Assembly: GCA_014323545.1 (NCBI GenBank)
Contig: CP058647.1
Coordinates: 1,838,001-1,902,000, forward strand
Source: Hyphobacterium sp. CCMP332
GTDB lineage: Bacteria; Bacteroidota; Bacteroidia; Cytophagales; CCMP332
DNA: 64,000 nt
Reading direction: 5' to 3'
Part shown: positions 1 to 9,041 of the stretch, in pieces
How positions within the stretch are numbered: the first letter of the stretch is position 1
How the letters are laid out: every line of letters begins with the position of its first letter
Position numbers and translations under genes: made by a program
Notes under the pieces: model-generated
Told to the model about the DNA's origin: nothing
The model's input: only the letters and a program-made list of their open reading frames with translations
Database searches by the model: none

Positions 1-72
1 ATTTTCCTGAATATCCCAGGCTTCTTTAAAAGGCATTTTGCCTAAATCTATGAGATCTACTTGATTGTTCAA
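1..72 (-). CDS. lipB: LipB octanoyltransferase, N-terminal fragment (runs off the left edge)
   Basis: Reading the minus strand from a TTG at 72-70 gives a peptide starting MNNQVDLIDLG and continuing KMPFKEAWDIQEN, which matches the N-terminus of octanoyl-[ACP]:protein N-octanoyltransferase (first step of lipoate attachment, cytoplasmic). An in-frame stop lies 15 bases upstream and no ATG is available before the conserved LG..P..EAW segment, so TTG is the probable start. It begins one base after the manA stop codon, so it should be the last visible gene of a pgi-manA-lipB transcript. Only 24 residues are visible and the catalytic Cys/Lys region lies outside the window, so the call rests on the N-terminal motif alone. 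Confidence 0.72.
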   Translation of the reverse strand, partial: MNNQVDLIDLGKMPFKEAWDIQEN

Positions 73-73
73 A

Positions 74-1054
74 TTATGGGATTTGACTTAGCAACAGTTC
101 AACTCCGGAGTCGGTTTCCAGGACAAAGTTTTCTAATGAGGCAGGAATCAAAAATGTATCACCTATTTTAACATCAACAGATTCAAATTCACCCTTAATT
201 TTACCTTTGCCTTCAATGCAAATAAGAACTTTAAAACTGTTTTTATCAGCGTATGAAAATTTTTGTTCTCCCTTGATCGTAAACCTGCTTGTTTTAAAGT
301 GTTCTGATTCAACAAGTATAACTTCCTTATTTATTTCTTTAATGATATTTTTCTTCGTTCGCTCAACTGCCCGGAAGGTTAAGGCTTCGCAGGCGTCTTC
401 AATATGTAAATCTCTTTTTTCCCCATCCGGACCTTTTCTGTCAAAGTCATATATCCGATATGTAGCATCAGAATTTTGTTGAATCTCTGCGAGCAAAATT
501 CCTTTACCTATATTGTGAATAATACCTGCAGGCACATGAAGCACGTCGTCTTTTTCAACTTCAACAGTTTTTAAAAGATTTGTGATCGAAGTTTTCTCAA
601 CAGATTCGAGAAATGTCTGTTTGTCGGTATCATTTATAAAACCCTTATACAAAGTGGCATTTTTTCGGGCATTCAATATATACCACATTTCATTTTTGCC
701 ATTTTTGAGGCCTTTTTGCACGGCAAGCTTATCGTTGGGATGCACTTGAATGGAAAGATCTTTTTGTGCATCTAAAAATTTTATCAAGAGAGGAAATTTA
801 TAATGGTATTTAGAAACCACTACAGTTCCGAGAAGCTCTTCTTTAAATATATCGATGCATTCTGAAAGAGTTTTATTTTTGAGTTCTCCATTGCTTACAA
901 CAGAAATAAACCCTTCTACCTCAGAAATCTCCCAGGATTCACCGAAGCTTCCATTTTCGGGAAGGGGTTTCCCTAAATATTTTTGCATCATTCGGCCGCC
1001 CCAAATTTTTTCGACAAATTGAGGGTAAAATTTTAAAGGATATAGTTTAGCCAT
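74..1054 (-). CDS. manA: Mannose-6-phosphate isomerase, class I (zinc-dependent)
   Basis: Interconverts mannose-6-phosphate and fructose-6-phosphate, feeding GDP-mannose and surface polysaccharide synthesis. The 326-residue product is the short, Bacillus-like class I form. A cupin core is visible: QVHPND at 103-108 supplies two zinc ligands (Q103, H105), E122 in GKNEMWY is the third and H180 in [11 protein letters not shown] the fourth; the conserved [14 protein letters not shown] stretch around 193-206 holds the active-site arginine. The start codon overlaps the end of pgi by 8 bases, indicating translational coupling; both enzymes share fructose-6-phosphate as a substrate. Length and all key residues are intact. 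Confidence 0.95.
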   Translation of the reverse strand: MAKLYPLKFYPQFVEKIWGGRMMQKYLGKPLPENGSFGESWEISEVEGFISVVSNGELKNKTLSECIDIFKEELLGTVVVSKYHYKFPLLIKFLDAQKDLSIQVHPNDKLAVQKGLKNGKNEMWYILNARKNATLYKGFINDTDKQTFLESVEKTSITNLLKTVEVEKDDVLHVPAGIIHNIGKGILLAEIQQNSDATYRIYDFDRKGPDGEKRDLHIEDACEALTFRAVERTKKNIIKEINKEVILVESEHFKTSRFTIKGEQKFSYADKNSFKVLICIEGKGKIKGEFESVDVKIGDTFLIPASLENFVLETDSGVELLLSQIP

Positions 1055-2699
1055 TTCGAAATTTCTTAAAGGTATTTATCAGTCCGTTTGTGGAAGATAA
1101 GTGACTATTAATTGGCAAATCATTTTCCAATTCCGGTAATATACCCTGAGCGACCTGCTTACCCAGTTGTACGCCCCATTGATCAAATGAGTAAACGTTA
1201 AATAAAATTCCTTGCACAAATATTTTATGCTCATAAAGTGCCACTAGGCTTCCCATAATCTCAGGACTTAACTTTTTGATAAGAATTGAATTGCTTGGAA
1301 TATTTCCTTGAAACACCTTATAGGGTAAAATTTTATCTCTTTTTTCAGGAGCCAGATCTTTAATTTCCTCAAAGACTTCATTCTCTGATTTTCCCTTCAT
1401 CAAAGCTTCAGTTTGCGCAAAAAAATTAGCCAATAGTTTATTGTGATGATCTTGTAGATGATGATGTGGAATTGATGCTGCGATAAAATCTGATGGTATG
1501 AGTTTTGTTCCCTGATGAATTAATTGATAAAAAGCATGTTGACCGTTAGTTCCGGGTTCACCCCAAATAATGGAGCCGGTTTGGTAATCAATGCTTTTGC
1601 CATTTCGATCAACGCTTTTTCCATTGCTTTCCATATCTCCCTGCTGAAGATAAGCTGCAAAACGATGCAAATATTGATCGTAGCAAAGAATCGAATGCGT
1701 TTCACACTTGAAGAAATTATTATACCAAATTCCCAATAATGCAAGCAATACGGGCATGTTATTCTTAAAATCAGAATTGCGGAAATGTTTATCCATCTTT
1801 TCAGCGCCACGGAGCAAAGATTCGTAGTTGTCATAACCAATGGTACAGGCTATTGAAAGGCCAATGGATGACCACAACGAAAATCGTCCGCCTACCCAAT
1901 CCCAAAATTCAAACATATTTTTTGGGTCTATACCATAACTCCTTACCGCTTCTGTATTGGTTGATAAGGCCACAAAATGACTTTTAACTACAGAGTCTAC
2001 ACCCTTGTATTTTTCAATCAACCATTTTTTAGCCGTATCGGCGTTGGTCATGGTTTCTTGAGTAGTAAAAGTTTTAGAGGCGATCATAAACAAACAGCGC
2101 TCATGATCCAGTTTTTTGAGTGTTTCAAAAATATGAGCACCATCAACATTGCTGACATAATAAGTTTCAATACCTTCAATCCAATAAGGTTTTAAAGCTT
2201 CAGTAACCATCACCGGACCCAGATCGGAGCCCCCTATCCCGATATTGACAATTTGGGTAATTTTCTTTCCACTATGACCTTTCCATTCACCCGAATGCAA
2301 TTTTTGTGTGAAGGACTTCATTTTGTCCTGCTCTTTTCGAATAAGATTTAAAATGTTTACACCATCATGTATTAATTCCTTATCGGTAAAATTCCTCAAA
2401 GCGGTATGCAAAACAGCACGTCCTTCAGTTTCATTAATTTTCTCCCCCGTAAACATTGCCTCAATCGCCGAATCGAGTTTGCATTCCCTTGCGAATTCAA
2501 TGAGAAGCTCAACGCTTTGCTCATTTATTCTGTTCTTGGAATAATCCAGAAGGATATCGTCATTTAAAATAGAAAACTTTGAAAACCTTTGAGGATCATT
2601 TTCGAACATTTGTCGCATATGTTGAGATTTAACTGTCTCAAAATGAGTTTGTAATTTCTCCCATGCTTTGGTTTTTACAGGATTAATGTTGTTGAGCAT
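1047..2699 (-). CDS. pgi: Glucose-6-phosphate isomerase
   Basis: Cytosolic phosphohexose isomerase linking glucose-6-phosphate and fructose-6-phosphate. At 550 residues it has the usual length of the long bacterial/eukaryotic type. The phosphate-binding [10 protein letters not shown] segment is at about 153-162, the family signature [14 protein letters not shown] at 267-280, and the catalytic glutamate in [10 protein letters not shown] (E381) with H388 nearby. The C-terminal [10 protein letters not shown] segment carries the conserved lysine. It is the first gene of a minus-strand unit with manA and probably lipB and is divergent from yraN across a 43-bp gap. No anomalies seen. Confidence 0.97.
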   Translation of the reverse strand: MLNNINPVKTKAWEKLQTHFETVKSQHMRQMFENDPQRFSKFSILNDDILLDYSKNRINEQSVELLIEFARECKLDSAIEAMFTGEKINETEGRAVLHTALRNFTDKELIHDGVNILNLIRKEQDKMKSFTQKLHSGEWKGHSGKKITQIVNIGIGGSDLGPVMVTEALKPYWIEGIETYYVSNVDGAHIFETLKKLDHERCLFMIASKTFTTQETMTNADTAKKWLIEKYKGVDSVVKSHFVALSTNTEAVRSYGIDPKNMFEFWDWVGGRFSLWSSIGLSIACTIGYDNYESLLRGAEKMDKHFRNSDFKNNMPVLLALLGIWYNNFFKCETHSILCYDQYLHRFAAYLQQGDMESNGKSVDRNGKSIDYQTGSIIWGEPGTNGQHAFYQLIHQGTKLIPSDFIAASIPHHHLQDHHNKLLANFFAQTEALMKGKSENEVFEEIKDLAPEKRDKILPYKVFQGNIPSNSILIKKLSPEIMGSLVALYEHKIFVQGILFNVYSFDQWGVQLGKQVAQGILPELENDLPINSHLSSTNGLINTFKKFRNG

Positions 2700-2742
2700 A
2701 AATATTCAATTTTGAATTTTTTATTTAAGCATTTGTAATCTA

Positions 2743-3093
2743 ATGACTACTACAAAAAAAATTGGTGACAGGGGCGAGGATTTAGCAGTTCAGTATTTAA
2801 ATGCCGGAGGATACAAAATTTTGGAGCAAAAATATAGATTTAAAAGAAGTGAAATAGATATTATCGCAGAAAAAGAAGAATTTATAGTATTTGTTGAGGT
2901 AAAAACAAGAAAAAGTAAATATTATGGCTATCCTGAAGCGTTTGTAGATTCAAAAAAAGCGGAAATGATTCATTTGGCCGCAGAAGAATATTTGGATGGT
3001 AAACCTTTGGATAAGCCTATTCGCTTTGATATTATTTCAATTATAGACAAGGGAAGCTCCCAAAAAATAGAGCATTTTAAGGATGCATTTTAA
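2743..3093 (+). CDS. YraN family protein (UPF0102, restriction-endonuclease-like fold)
   Basis: A 116-residue member of the YraN/UPF0102 family, which has an Endonuclease_5/Holliday-resolvase-like PD-(D/E)xK fold; biochemical function is not settled. The N-terminal GDRGEDLAVQYLNAGGYKIL helix-strand segment, the SEIDIIA strand (putative catalytic Asp) and FVEVKTR (Glu and Lys of the ExK motif) are all present in order at about residues 8-27, 36-42 and 50-56. The ATG at 2743 gives the normal family N-terminus. It shares its last four bases (TTAA) with the stop codon of the convergent exonuclease gene. Confidence 0.92.
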   Translation: MTTTKKIGDRGEDLAVQYLNAGGYKILEQKYRFKRSEIDIIAEKEEFIVFVEVKTRKSKYYGYPEAFVDSKKAEMIHLAAEEYLDGKPLDKPIRFDIISIIDKGSSQKIEHFKDAF

Positions 3094-3794
3094 TCTACAA
3101 CCTGGATATTATTTTCTTCTATCAAATTTAAACCTCGCAATTTCATAAAGACCTGTGCACACACCACAACGTCTTTGATACAATATTTGGAAATTTTTTC
3201 CAGATCTTTTTCTCCGTAATAAATACCGGATACCATGCTTCCATCAATATCTGATTTACTCGAAGGGATATCAAAAATAGCTGCCAATAAATCCAAAGAA
3301 GTATAGCTTTTCCAGTCTCCAAATTTCCACATTTCCATGGTGTCCAGATGTTGAATTTCCCAAGGTTTTTTACCTGAAATGTTCAACGCTTCCGGCAGTG
3401 GGATATTTTTAACGAGCATTCTTCTGCTTAAATAGGGAAAATCAAATTCTTTTCCATTATGGGCCACGAGGATTGTATTTTTCGAATCCATGCGATCGAG
3501 AATGTCGGAAAATTGTTTTAGAATATCTTCCTCGCTGTGCGATGCAAGTGCCTTTACGCGCAATCCTGGATTTTTATTTAAGTCACCGGTTAGGAATCCA
3601 AGTCCTATGACTACTATTTTTCCAAATTCAGAATAAATGCCCGCTTTTTCTTCATAGAGATCTTCTCCGGCAATTTCACCTTTGCTTAATATCTGGGCCT
3701 TTTTGTTCCAAAGCGGTTTTATTCGCTCCGGTAAATCTTCAAAGTTTTTGTATTCAGAAACCGTTTCTATGTCGAGAAAGAGCAATTGTTCCAT
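3090..3794 (-). CDS. Predicted 3'-5' exonuclease, PolB-exonuclease-like (DEDDy)
   Basis: A stand-alone DEDD-superfamily exonuclease of 234 residues, of the type related to the proofreading domain of PolB-family polymerases. Visible motifs are LFLDIETVSEY near residue 5 (D and E of motif I), LVAHNGKEFDFPYL in the middle (motif II Asp) and YCIKDVVVCAQVF near the C-terminus (motif III, YxxxD). Metal-dependent 3' exonuclease activity on DNA or RNA is expected from the family, but the substrate is unknown. It converges on yraN so closely that the two stop codons overlap. No signal peptide, so cytoplasmic. Confidence 0.85.
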   Translation of the reverse strand: MEQLLFLDIETVSEYKNFEDLPERIKPLWNKKAQILSKGEIAGEDLYEEKAGIYSEFGKIVVIGLGFLTGDLNKNPGLRVKALASHSEEDILKQFSDILDRMDSKNTILVAHNGKEFDFPYLSRRMLVKNIPLPEALNISGKKPWEIQHLDTMEMWKFGDWKSYTSLDLLAAIFDIPSSKSDIDGSMVSGIYYGEKDLEKISKYCIKDVVVCAQVFMKLRGLNLIEENNIQVVD

Positions 3795-4170
3795 AAGTGT
3801 AAATGTAAATTCTAAGAAATAGTTAATGAAATAATCTCAAGCCATTTTGTATGAAAAGCTGCAATTATTTTGTAAAGAGCAATTACAATTTGCTAAGGGT
3901 AAACTATTCATACTGTCCAATTAACTAAAACACATTTGCTCTTATTGATCTGCTCAGGGGTGACCTTAAAATTTTATACAAGGGTGTTGAAATTATGGTG
4001 TTTTTATTGAAGCCAATCTAAAATCAAAGTAGGAAGCTATTTTGAACTGGAAATGCTTTGAATTAGAATTCAATGTGTGTGAAATTCAGATTCGAAAAAC
4101 GCAAGTTAGTCATATTTTAAAATTTTTAAATACCGCTTAAATTATTTTTTTAACCGTAAAAAATATTGTT

Positions 4171-4192
4171 TTAATAGCCATGTGGCTATTAA
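4171..4192. promoter_or_regulatory. Perfect 10-bp inverted repeat upstream of a T9SS cargo gene, operator-like
   Basis: The arms ttaatagcca (4171-4180) and tggctattaa (4183-4192) are exact reverse complements separated by two bases. The repeat ends 22 bp before the TAATTTTG element at 4214-4221, so it lies about where the -33 region of the promoter would be. It is followed by an A-run rather than a T-run, which argues against a terminator and for a dimeric-protein binding site. Function is inferred from position only. Confidence 0.45.
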
Positions 4193-4213
4193 TAAAAATA
4201 ATTTTTTTGTATA

Positions 4214-4221
4214 TAATTTTG
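4214..4221 (+). promoter_or_regulatory. Bacteroidota-type -7 promoter element (TAnnTTTG)
   Basis: TAATTTTG is an exact match to the TAnnTTTG -7 consensus of the Bacteroidota primary sigma factor. It lies 17 bp before the ATG at 4239, implying a very short leader. No good -33 TTTG is present at the expected spacing; that place is occupied by the palindrome at 4171-4192, which would fit regulated transcription. Confidence 0.5.
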
Positions 4222-4238
4222 CATTTCATTTTATTAAT

Positions 4239-5540
4239 ATGAGAACATTTACACTTTCATTAATCCTTATATTGGCATTTGCATTAAATGTAAATTCCCA
4301 ATTTATAAGAGGTCAAAAAACCGAAAGGATTTCGGGTTTTAAGACAAAGACTTCAATTAAACCGGTGTCATCTAAAAATGTAATTTTAAAGAGAATGGCA
4401 TTCATGGCGCATCGTATGGATTCTGCAAGAATTTATATTTACGATAGTGTGGGAAATATTGAAGGTAGCCTACTGGCAAGAATCAATTATAGTTTTGATC
4501 ACAAACCTGATGAAATTCAATTATCAGATGATAATCTAATACCTGGATTTGCTTTTTATAGGCTTACTTTTACTTATTTAAACAATGACCAGGAGATTAT
4601 CACAACCCAGTACGAGTACAATGGAATATCCTATCAGGTTACAGACAGAAGTTTATATTATTTTAATTCAAATGGATCAATGGATTCTTTAATTTATGAA
4701 TATGCCGATCAAGGTGGAAGTACATGGATTAAATATTCAAAACGCGCTTTTGATTATACTGGTAATGGACAAATTGACAAGGAAACGGATTTTTACTGGA
4801 ACAATATCTGGGTACCGGATTATAGGACAAGCTATATTTATGCTTTAAATGGGAATTTAGAAAAAACGATTTTTGAATTTCACGACGGGCAGAACTGGAC
4901 TAACAATTTCTATAATCAATACCATTATGGAAGTACAAACTTAGTGGATTCTATTCTTGGTTATTACAAAGACATGTTCGGGGGATCCGATATTCTTGAT
5001 GGTAAAATTGAAATTGAGCATGATCAGAATGGTAACCCCAGCCGCCAGATTTTTGCATATTTTGATGGTCTTAATTACGTGTATGACAGCAGAGAGGAAT
5101 TTGCATACGATTTGAATGCTTTGTTTTCCAATGCGTTATATCCTAATCTGGAAAGTCCATTTTATCAAATGACTCAAAATGAGATTGTAAATCTTCCGGT
5201 TGGAGACACATATTCTTCATTTGATAATGGTTGGAATTTGCATGAGTCCACGATTTATTTTTATAGTCAACAAACTATTTCTTCTATTGCGGATAAAAAT
5301 GCAAAATCGGAGATTCGAATTTATCCAAATCCGGCAAGTGATCTAATCAATATTTACACACCTATTGTGAAATCAAATATGGTATTGGAAATAACCGATG
5401 CACAGGGAAAGCAAATATTAATAGAAGAACTTCACAATAGCTATTCACAGATACAAATAGCAAATTATCAATCGGGAATTTACTTATATCAACTGAGCTC
5501 TGATGAAGGTGTTCAAAAAGGTAAATTCATTAAAAATTAA
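4239..5540 (+). CDS. Secreted protein with type IX secretion C-terminal sorting domain
   Basis: A 433-residue secreted protein of unknown function. The ATG at 4239 was chosen because it begins MRTFTLSLILILAFALNVNSQ, a clean signal peptide; a longer frame from GTG 4182 only adds an unlikely extension lying inside the palindrome and promoter. The body has loosely repeated tyrosine-rich segments with NG/DG turns (for example YYFNSNGSMDSL, YIYALNGNLEKT, FHDGQNWTNN) spaced by about 45 residues, reminiscent of YD-type beta repeats. From about residue 357 it has a type A T9SS domain: RIYPNPASDLINI, then EITDAQGKQI, a GIYLYQL strand and a terminal lysine-rich strand. Expected fate is the cell surface or medium. 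It is transcribed toward the bidirectional terminator at 5565-5601. Confidence 0.8.
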   Translation: MRTFTLSLILILAFALNVNSQFIRGQKTERISGFKTKTSIKPVSSKNVILKRMAFMAHRMDSARIYIYDSVGNIEGSLLARINYSFDHKPDEIQLSDDNLIPGFAFYRLTFTYLNNDQEIITTQYEYNGISYQVTDRSLYYFNSNGSMDSLIYEYADQGGSTWIKYSKRAFDYTGNGQIDKETDFYWNNIWVPDYRTSYIYALNGNLEKTIFEFHDGQNWTNNFYNQYHYGSTNLVDSILGYYKDMFGGSDILDGKIEIEHDQNGNPSRQIFAYFDGLNYVYDSREEFAYDLNALFSNALYPNLESPFYQMTQNEIVNLPVGDTYSSFDNGWNLHESTIYFYSQQTISSIADKNAKSEIRIYPNPASDLINIYTPIVKSNMVLEITDAQGKQILIEELHNSYSQIQIANYQSGIYLYQLSSDEGVQKGKFIKN

Positions 5541-5564
5541 TTAAGTCATTTATTAGAAAGACAT

Positions 5565-5601
5565 AAAAAAAGCCTTGTCAGATTATGACAAGGCTTTTTT
5601 T
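5565..5601. terminator. Bidirectional intrinsic terminator
   Basis: Perfect 16-bp stem: left arm 5565-5580 (seven A then gccttgtca) and right arm 5586-5601 (tgacaaggc then seven T), with a 5-nt loop gatta. Because one side is an A-run and the other a T-run, it can end transcripts from both strands. It lies between the stop codons of the convergent genes ending at 5540 (+) and 5617 (-). Confidence 0.93.
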
Positions 5602-5616
5602 GTGATATGTATTTTT

Positions 5617-6231
5617 CTAGAAAGCTATTCCAAAGTTTACCGCGAAACGAACTCCAACACCGGAATCTTCCCCTTCAAAAGATATAGATGTGTTCGGATC
5701 ATTAGCATCCGGAGTGAAATCAGTGGAAACAGATTTATATTGAGGGCCCAGTTGAATATCAATTGCAACCGCATCGGATATTAAAACCTGATAACCGATT
5801 AAAAGACCACCACCAATTGCATTTCTGCTTAACTCTGCTTTGGCATTAATAGTGTTTAAGTTTTGGTCAAGTGTTGTGTATTCTACAGAATTCGTTACGG
5901 ATCTGTATCGAATAAATGCACCTCCATAAACGCCTTTAGGTGCTTCGGAAAAATAATACCTCACTTCCGGGATAATGATAAACCCATTATCTTTTTGAGT
6001 GTTAGTGGCAGTTCCGAAACTCAAATCCCATTCTCTGGAAATAAGCCCGGCTGCAAGTTGTACAGATAAATTTTCATTTAAAGCACGTTCATATGACATT
6101 TGATACTGTCCGACAATTAAGCCAAACAAGTTAAGTTTCACGACATTATCTTTTACCTGTGCCTTTGAATTGTTGGTAGTTAAAAACAATAGAAGAACAG
6201 GTAGCACGGAAATTAGAATAATTCTTTTCAT
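5617..6231 (-). CDS. Small outer-membrane beta-barrel protein
   Basis: A 204-residue exported protein beginning MKRIILISVLPVLLLFL with cleavage likely after SKAQ. The mature part is made of alternating amphipathic strands (LNLFGLIVGQYQMSYER, GFIIIPEVRYYF, YGGAFIRYRS, GGGLLIGYQV, AIDIQLGPQYK) and ends in an aromatic residue (VNFGIAF), the usual signature of an outer-membrane barrel. It resembles DUF3575-like Bacteroidota proteins, but I do not recognise a specific family and no function can be assigned. It is divergent from another small barrel gene at 6376, sharing a 144-bp AT-rich intergenic region. Confidence 0.72.
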   Translation of the reverse strand: MKRIILISVLPVLLLFLTTNNSKAQVKDNVVKLNLFGLIVGQYQMSYERALNENLSVQLAAGLISREWDLSFGTATNTQKDNGFIIIPEVRYYFSEAPKGVYGGAFIRYRSVTNSVEYTTLDQNLNTINAKAELSRNAIGGGLLIGYQVLISDAVAIDIQLGPQYKSVSTDFTPDANDPNTSISFEGEDSGVGVRFAVNFGIAF

Positions 6232-6375
6232 AGTTTTTTTAGTAGATCAATACCTAAATATATAATTATTAATGTATATATAAATGACTTGAGTATTATA
6301 TTCTGAATAATTTGAAGCTCAAAACAAAATACTTATCATTATAGTATTGATTTATTAGATAATCAAATACTCATC

Positions 6376-6921
6376 ATGAAACTATTACTATCAGCTTTAA
6401 TTTTCTTTTTTATGTCCAATGCAGTATTAGCACAAAGCGCAGGAGAAATGCGAGTAAGTGCTGGATTAGCCATAGGCACAGAAGCCGGCCTGGATAACAA
6501 TGGAGGAAAGGCTCTGGGTCTGGGAATTAATATTGGTGGCGAATATTTCATTGTAGACAATATTTCTGCATCCCCGAGTTTTACATACTTCTTTGAGTCA
6601 AATGTAGGAACATTGCCCAACCGCTTTTCATTGCGTTTGAATACTTTGAATATTGACGGGCGATATTATCTCATGGATTCACCGGTAGAGTTTTACGGCA
6701 TTGCAGGAATATCAATTGCAAGTGCAAGAGCGGAAAGCAATGTCAGCATTTTTGGTGTAAATCAGGTTAGTTCCAGTTCTGATTCTGAAGTAGGACTAAA
6801 TTTTGGAATTGGTGCCAATCTTCCCGTCACTGATGAAATTCAGGGAAATGCACAAATGGTATATAACACTCCGCTCGAGCAGCTCATTATTAATTTAGGT
6901 GTAGTATATCGCATTTTCTAA
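6376..6921 (+). CDS. Small outer-membrane beta-barrel protein
   Basis: A 181-residue protein with signal peptide MKLLLSALIFFFMSNAVLAQ and a mature part of about eight short amphipathic strands with glycine-rich turns (ALGLGINIGGEYF, FSLRLNTLNIDGRYY, VEFYGIAGISIASA, VGLNFGIGANLP), ending LGVVYRIF. It resembles porin-family/OmpA-like eight-strand barrels of Bacteroidota without the OmpA periplasmic domain. Function is unknown. It is divergent from the barrel gene at 5617-6231, and their joint placement suggests related envelope roles, but the two do not look like close paralogues. The 22-bp gap to the convergent transporter holds only a weak AT-rich hairpin. Confidence 0.72.
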   Translation: MKLLLSALIFFFMSNAVLAQSAGEMRVSAGLAIGTEAGLDNNGGKALGLGINIGGEYFIVDNISASPSFTYFFESNVGTLPNRFSLRLNTLNIDGRYYLMDSPVEFYGIAGISIASARAESNVSIFGVNQVSSSSDSEVGLNFGIGANLPVTDEIQGNAQMVYNTPLEQLIINLGVVYRIF

Positions 6922-6943
6922 ATAAAACCGCTCTTGTTTTGTC

Positions 6944-8335
6944 TTAAACAAAAGCTAAATCAAGCCCGAGGAATTTGGTAAGCATGGTTATCAGAAAAAT
7001 TGTTCCTAAAATTATCGGGCAAATTACGGTAATTGAAAAATTCACTAATTTCTGAATAAGTGATCCTTCATAGCCCGGATTGCCTTGCGCAATTTCTTCA
7101 GAAAGACTTTTCGTCTTCCATTTAAAGGCAACAAAAAGAGAAAGCATAAATCCTCCTAAAGGAAGACCTATATTGCTAAAAATATCCTCGATCAAATCAA
7201 GAAAAGATTTATTTGAACCCTCGTAATGCATAAAATTGGTGAGGCCATTTACTGCGCCAACAGAAAGCATACTGGGTATTCCAATCAGAAAAATCAAAAA
7301 AGCCAATCCAAATACAACCTTTTTACGTGGCCAGTTTTTTTCATCTACAATAAAGGCTACGGGAACTTCCAAGAGAGAAATGGTAGAGGTTAAAGCCGCA
7401 AAACATAGAAGAAGAAAAAATCCACCGCCAATTAATCTTCCCATAATTGGCCCCATTTCCTGAAAAATTCCGGGCAATGCCACAAATACCAAACCTGGAC
7501 CCGCACTCGGAGCCTGGCCCTGTGAAAATACCAAAGGAAAAATGAGCAATCCAGCCATGAAAGCCACCAAGCCATCTACCAAGGTAACCGTAATGGCTGA
7601 AGAGATAATATTTTCCTTTTTACTGATATAGGATCCATAAGTAATTAATGCTCCCATTCCCAGCGAGAGGGAAAAGAAGGATTGCCCCATAGCTGTATAT
7701 ATTGTTCGCAAACTAATATCGGAGAAATTGGGAACCAGATAAAACTTTGCTCCTTGTAAAGCACCAGGCAAGGTGAGTGAATATATGATCAAAGTGGCCA
7801 GCAATATTAAAAGAATGGGCATTAGTATCTGTGAAGCTTTTTCAATGCCTTTTTGCACTCCCTGTATTACCACAATTGCAGTAAATATCATAAATACAAA
7901 AGAGTAAATCATGTTGTCGCTTACATCAGATACATATGCACCGAAATAAGACCCAAAATTTTCAACTTCAAGGAGGTTGCCGAAAATAATTTGATAGAAA
8001 TACCCAAAGGCCCAACCTGCTACCACATTGTAAAATGACAGAATCATGACACCACTTATAATTCCGAACAGGCCAACAATGCCCCACTTTCGGTTGCCGA
8101 GTTGTCTATAGCTACCGTATGGATCTTTCTGAGCAGCACGACCAATTGCTATTTCACCGACCATTATTGGAAATCCAATGACCAGCATACAGGCCAGGTA
8201 GACAAACAAAAATGCCGCACCCCCATTTTCACCCGCTTCGTAAGGGAATTTCCATATATTGCCGAGCCCTACCGCAGATCCTGCAGCCGCTGCAATAAAT
8301 CCAATTTTTGAACTAAATCCTCCTCTAGCTGCCAT
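6944..8335 (-). CDS. Sodium-dependent transporter, NSS (SNF) family
   Basis: A 463-residue multi-pass inner-membrane protein of the neurotransmitter:sodium symporter family. The TM1 signature GSAVGLGNIWKFPY is at about 19-32, forming the sodium- and substrate-binding unwound helix, followed by GGAAFLFVYL. Further features are GQSFFSLSLGMGALITYGSY in TM6 and repeated hydrophobic segments consistent with 11-12 helices and a LeuT fold. Family members take up amino acids, but the specific substrate cannot be read from sequence. The start at MAARGGFSSKIGF matches the family N-terminus. It is divergent from the hypothetical gene at 8442 and appears monocistronic. Confidence 0.93.
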   Translation of the reverse strand: MAARGGFSSKIGFIAAAAGSAVGLGNIWKFPYEAGENGGAAFLFVYLACMLVIGFPIMVGEIAIGRAAQKDPYGSYRQLGNRKWGIVGLFGIISGVMILSFYNVVAGWAFGYFYQIIFGNLLEVENFGSYFGAYVSDVSDNMIYSFVFMIFTAIVVIQGVQKGIEKASQILMPILLILLATLIIYSLTLPGALQGAKFYLVPNFSDISLRTIYTAMGQSFFSLSLGMGALITYGSYISKKENIISSAITVTLVDGLVAFMAGLLIFPLVFSQGQAPSAGPGLVFVALPGIFQEMGPIMGRLIGGGFFLLLCFAALTSTISLLEVPVAFIVDEKNWPRKKVVFGLAFLIFLIGIPSMLSVGAVNGLTNFMHYEGSNKSFLDLIEDIFSNIGLPLGGFMLSLFVAFKWKTKSLSEEIAQGNPGYEGSLIQKLVNFSITVICPIILGTIFLITMLTKFLGLDLAFV

Positions 8336-8441
8336 ACTAATTTTTTTTAATGCGGAAATTTAGAAAAATGAAAACAAATTCAAGAAAATGACAATTGTAA
8401 ATTAATTCAGAACTTAGATGTATACTTCCAGTTAATAAGGT

Positions 8442-9041
8442 ATGAGCTTTTTCAATAAAATTTATAATCAGGTATTTAACAAAAAAACCAATCCTGAATA
8501 CAACGGTAAAAAATTCCTGGTTCAGGAAATGTATTCCCTTGGTGAACAAGAGCAAAATGAATACAAATTATGGTTAAAAAAGGAAAGCACAATAGCGCAG
8601 ATCAACAAAATTTACAGCGGAATTAAGCACAAAAAAGCCGGTCTTAGCGAACAGAATGAACGCTACTCGATCTATGAATCACTGCAAAGCAATGGATTTT
8701 ATGTATTGTGTGAGAATTTTTTGGATTCCAAAAACACCAGGTTTGTACTTGAAGTTTTAAAGGATCAATTGTTAGAGCTGGGTTATTATCAAAACCACAG
8801 TTCAAGAGATATCTTCGAGGAAAACGATAATCTAAAAACAAAGATTACCTATTACCTCAAGCCAAAATTCAGTAATTACGATTTACCACTAGAACAAAAA
8901 TTTGGAAATATACATTTGGAATGCTTGTTTATTAACGATAAGCCTGATTATATAAAGCTTTTGGCCAATGTCTATTCAGATAGAAACTATAAAGAAGCGG
9001 ATTCATTTGATGAGCTTTTATCCGCTTTAAGCTATCATTAG
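8442..9041 (+). CDS. Hypothetical protein, unrecognised
   Basis: A 199-residue soluble protein with no signal peptide or membrane segment. The N-terminus MSFFNKIYNQVFNKKTNPEYNGKK is basic; the middle has a FYVLCENFLDSKNTRFVLEVLKDQL-type strand-helix pattern, and the C-terminal part (IHLECLFINDKPDYIKLLANVYSDRN) looks like beta strands of a small alpha/beta domain. I do not recognise the family. Its last bases overlap the stop codon of the convergent lplA gene within a TTAG tetranucleotide. The coding potential is supported by the frame filling the space between transporter and lplA and by its ordinary residue composition. Confidence 0.7.
   Translation: MSFFNKIYNQVFNKKTNPEYNGKKFLVQEMYSLGEQEQNEYKLWLKKESTIAQINKIYSGIKHKKAGLSEQNERYSIYESLQSNGFYVLCENFLDSKNTRFVLEVLKDQLLELGYYQNHSSRDIFEENDNLKTKITYYLKPKFSNYDLPLEQKFGNIHLECLFINDKPDYIKLLANVYSDRNYKEADSFDELLSALSYH

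Larger units (their letters stand above)
3795..4238. other. Gene-free stretch of 444 bp
   Basis: No convincing reading frame or RNA gene is seen here; the longest ATG-led frame noticed is about 25 codons and has no recognisable content. The right end holds a 22-bp palindrome and a TAnnTTTG promoter element for the next gene (listed separately). The rest is AT-rich spacer between a divergently oriented exonuclease gene and a secreted-protein gene. Confidence 0.6.

Noticed and set aside
4182-4238. Upstream extension of the T9SS cargo gene to a GTG at 4182
   Set aside because: It would place a start codon inside the palindrome, hide the signal peptide 19 residues in, and overlap the promoter box.
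8102-8311. Short plus-strand frame within the transporter gene
   Set aside because: A shadow of the NSS transporter with no own family features.
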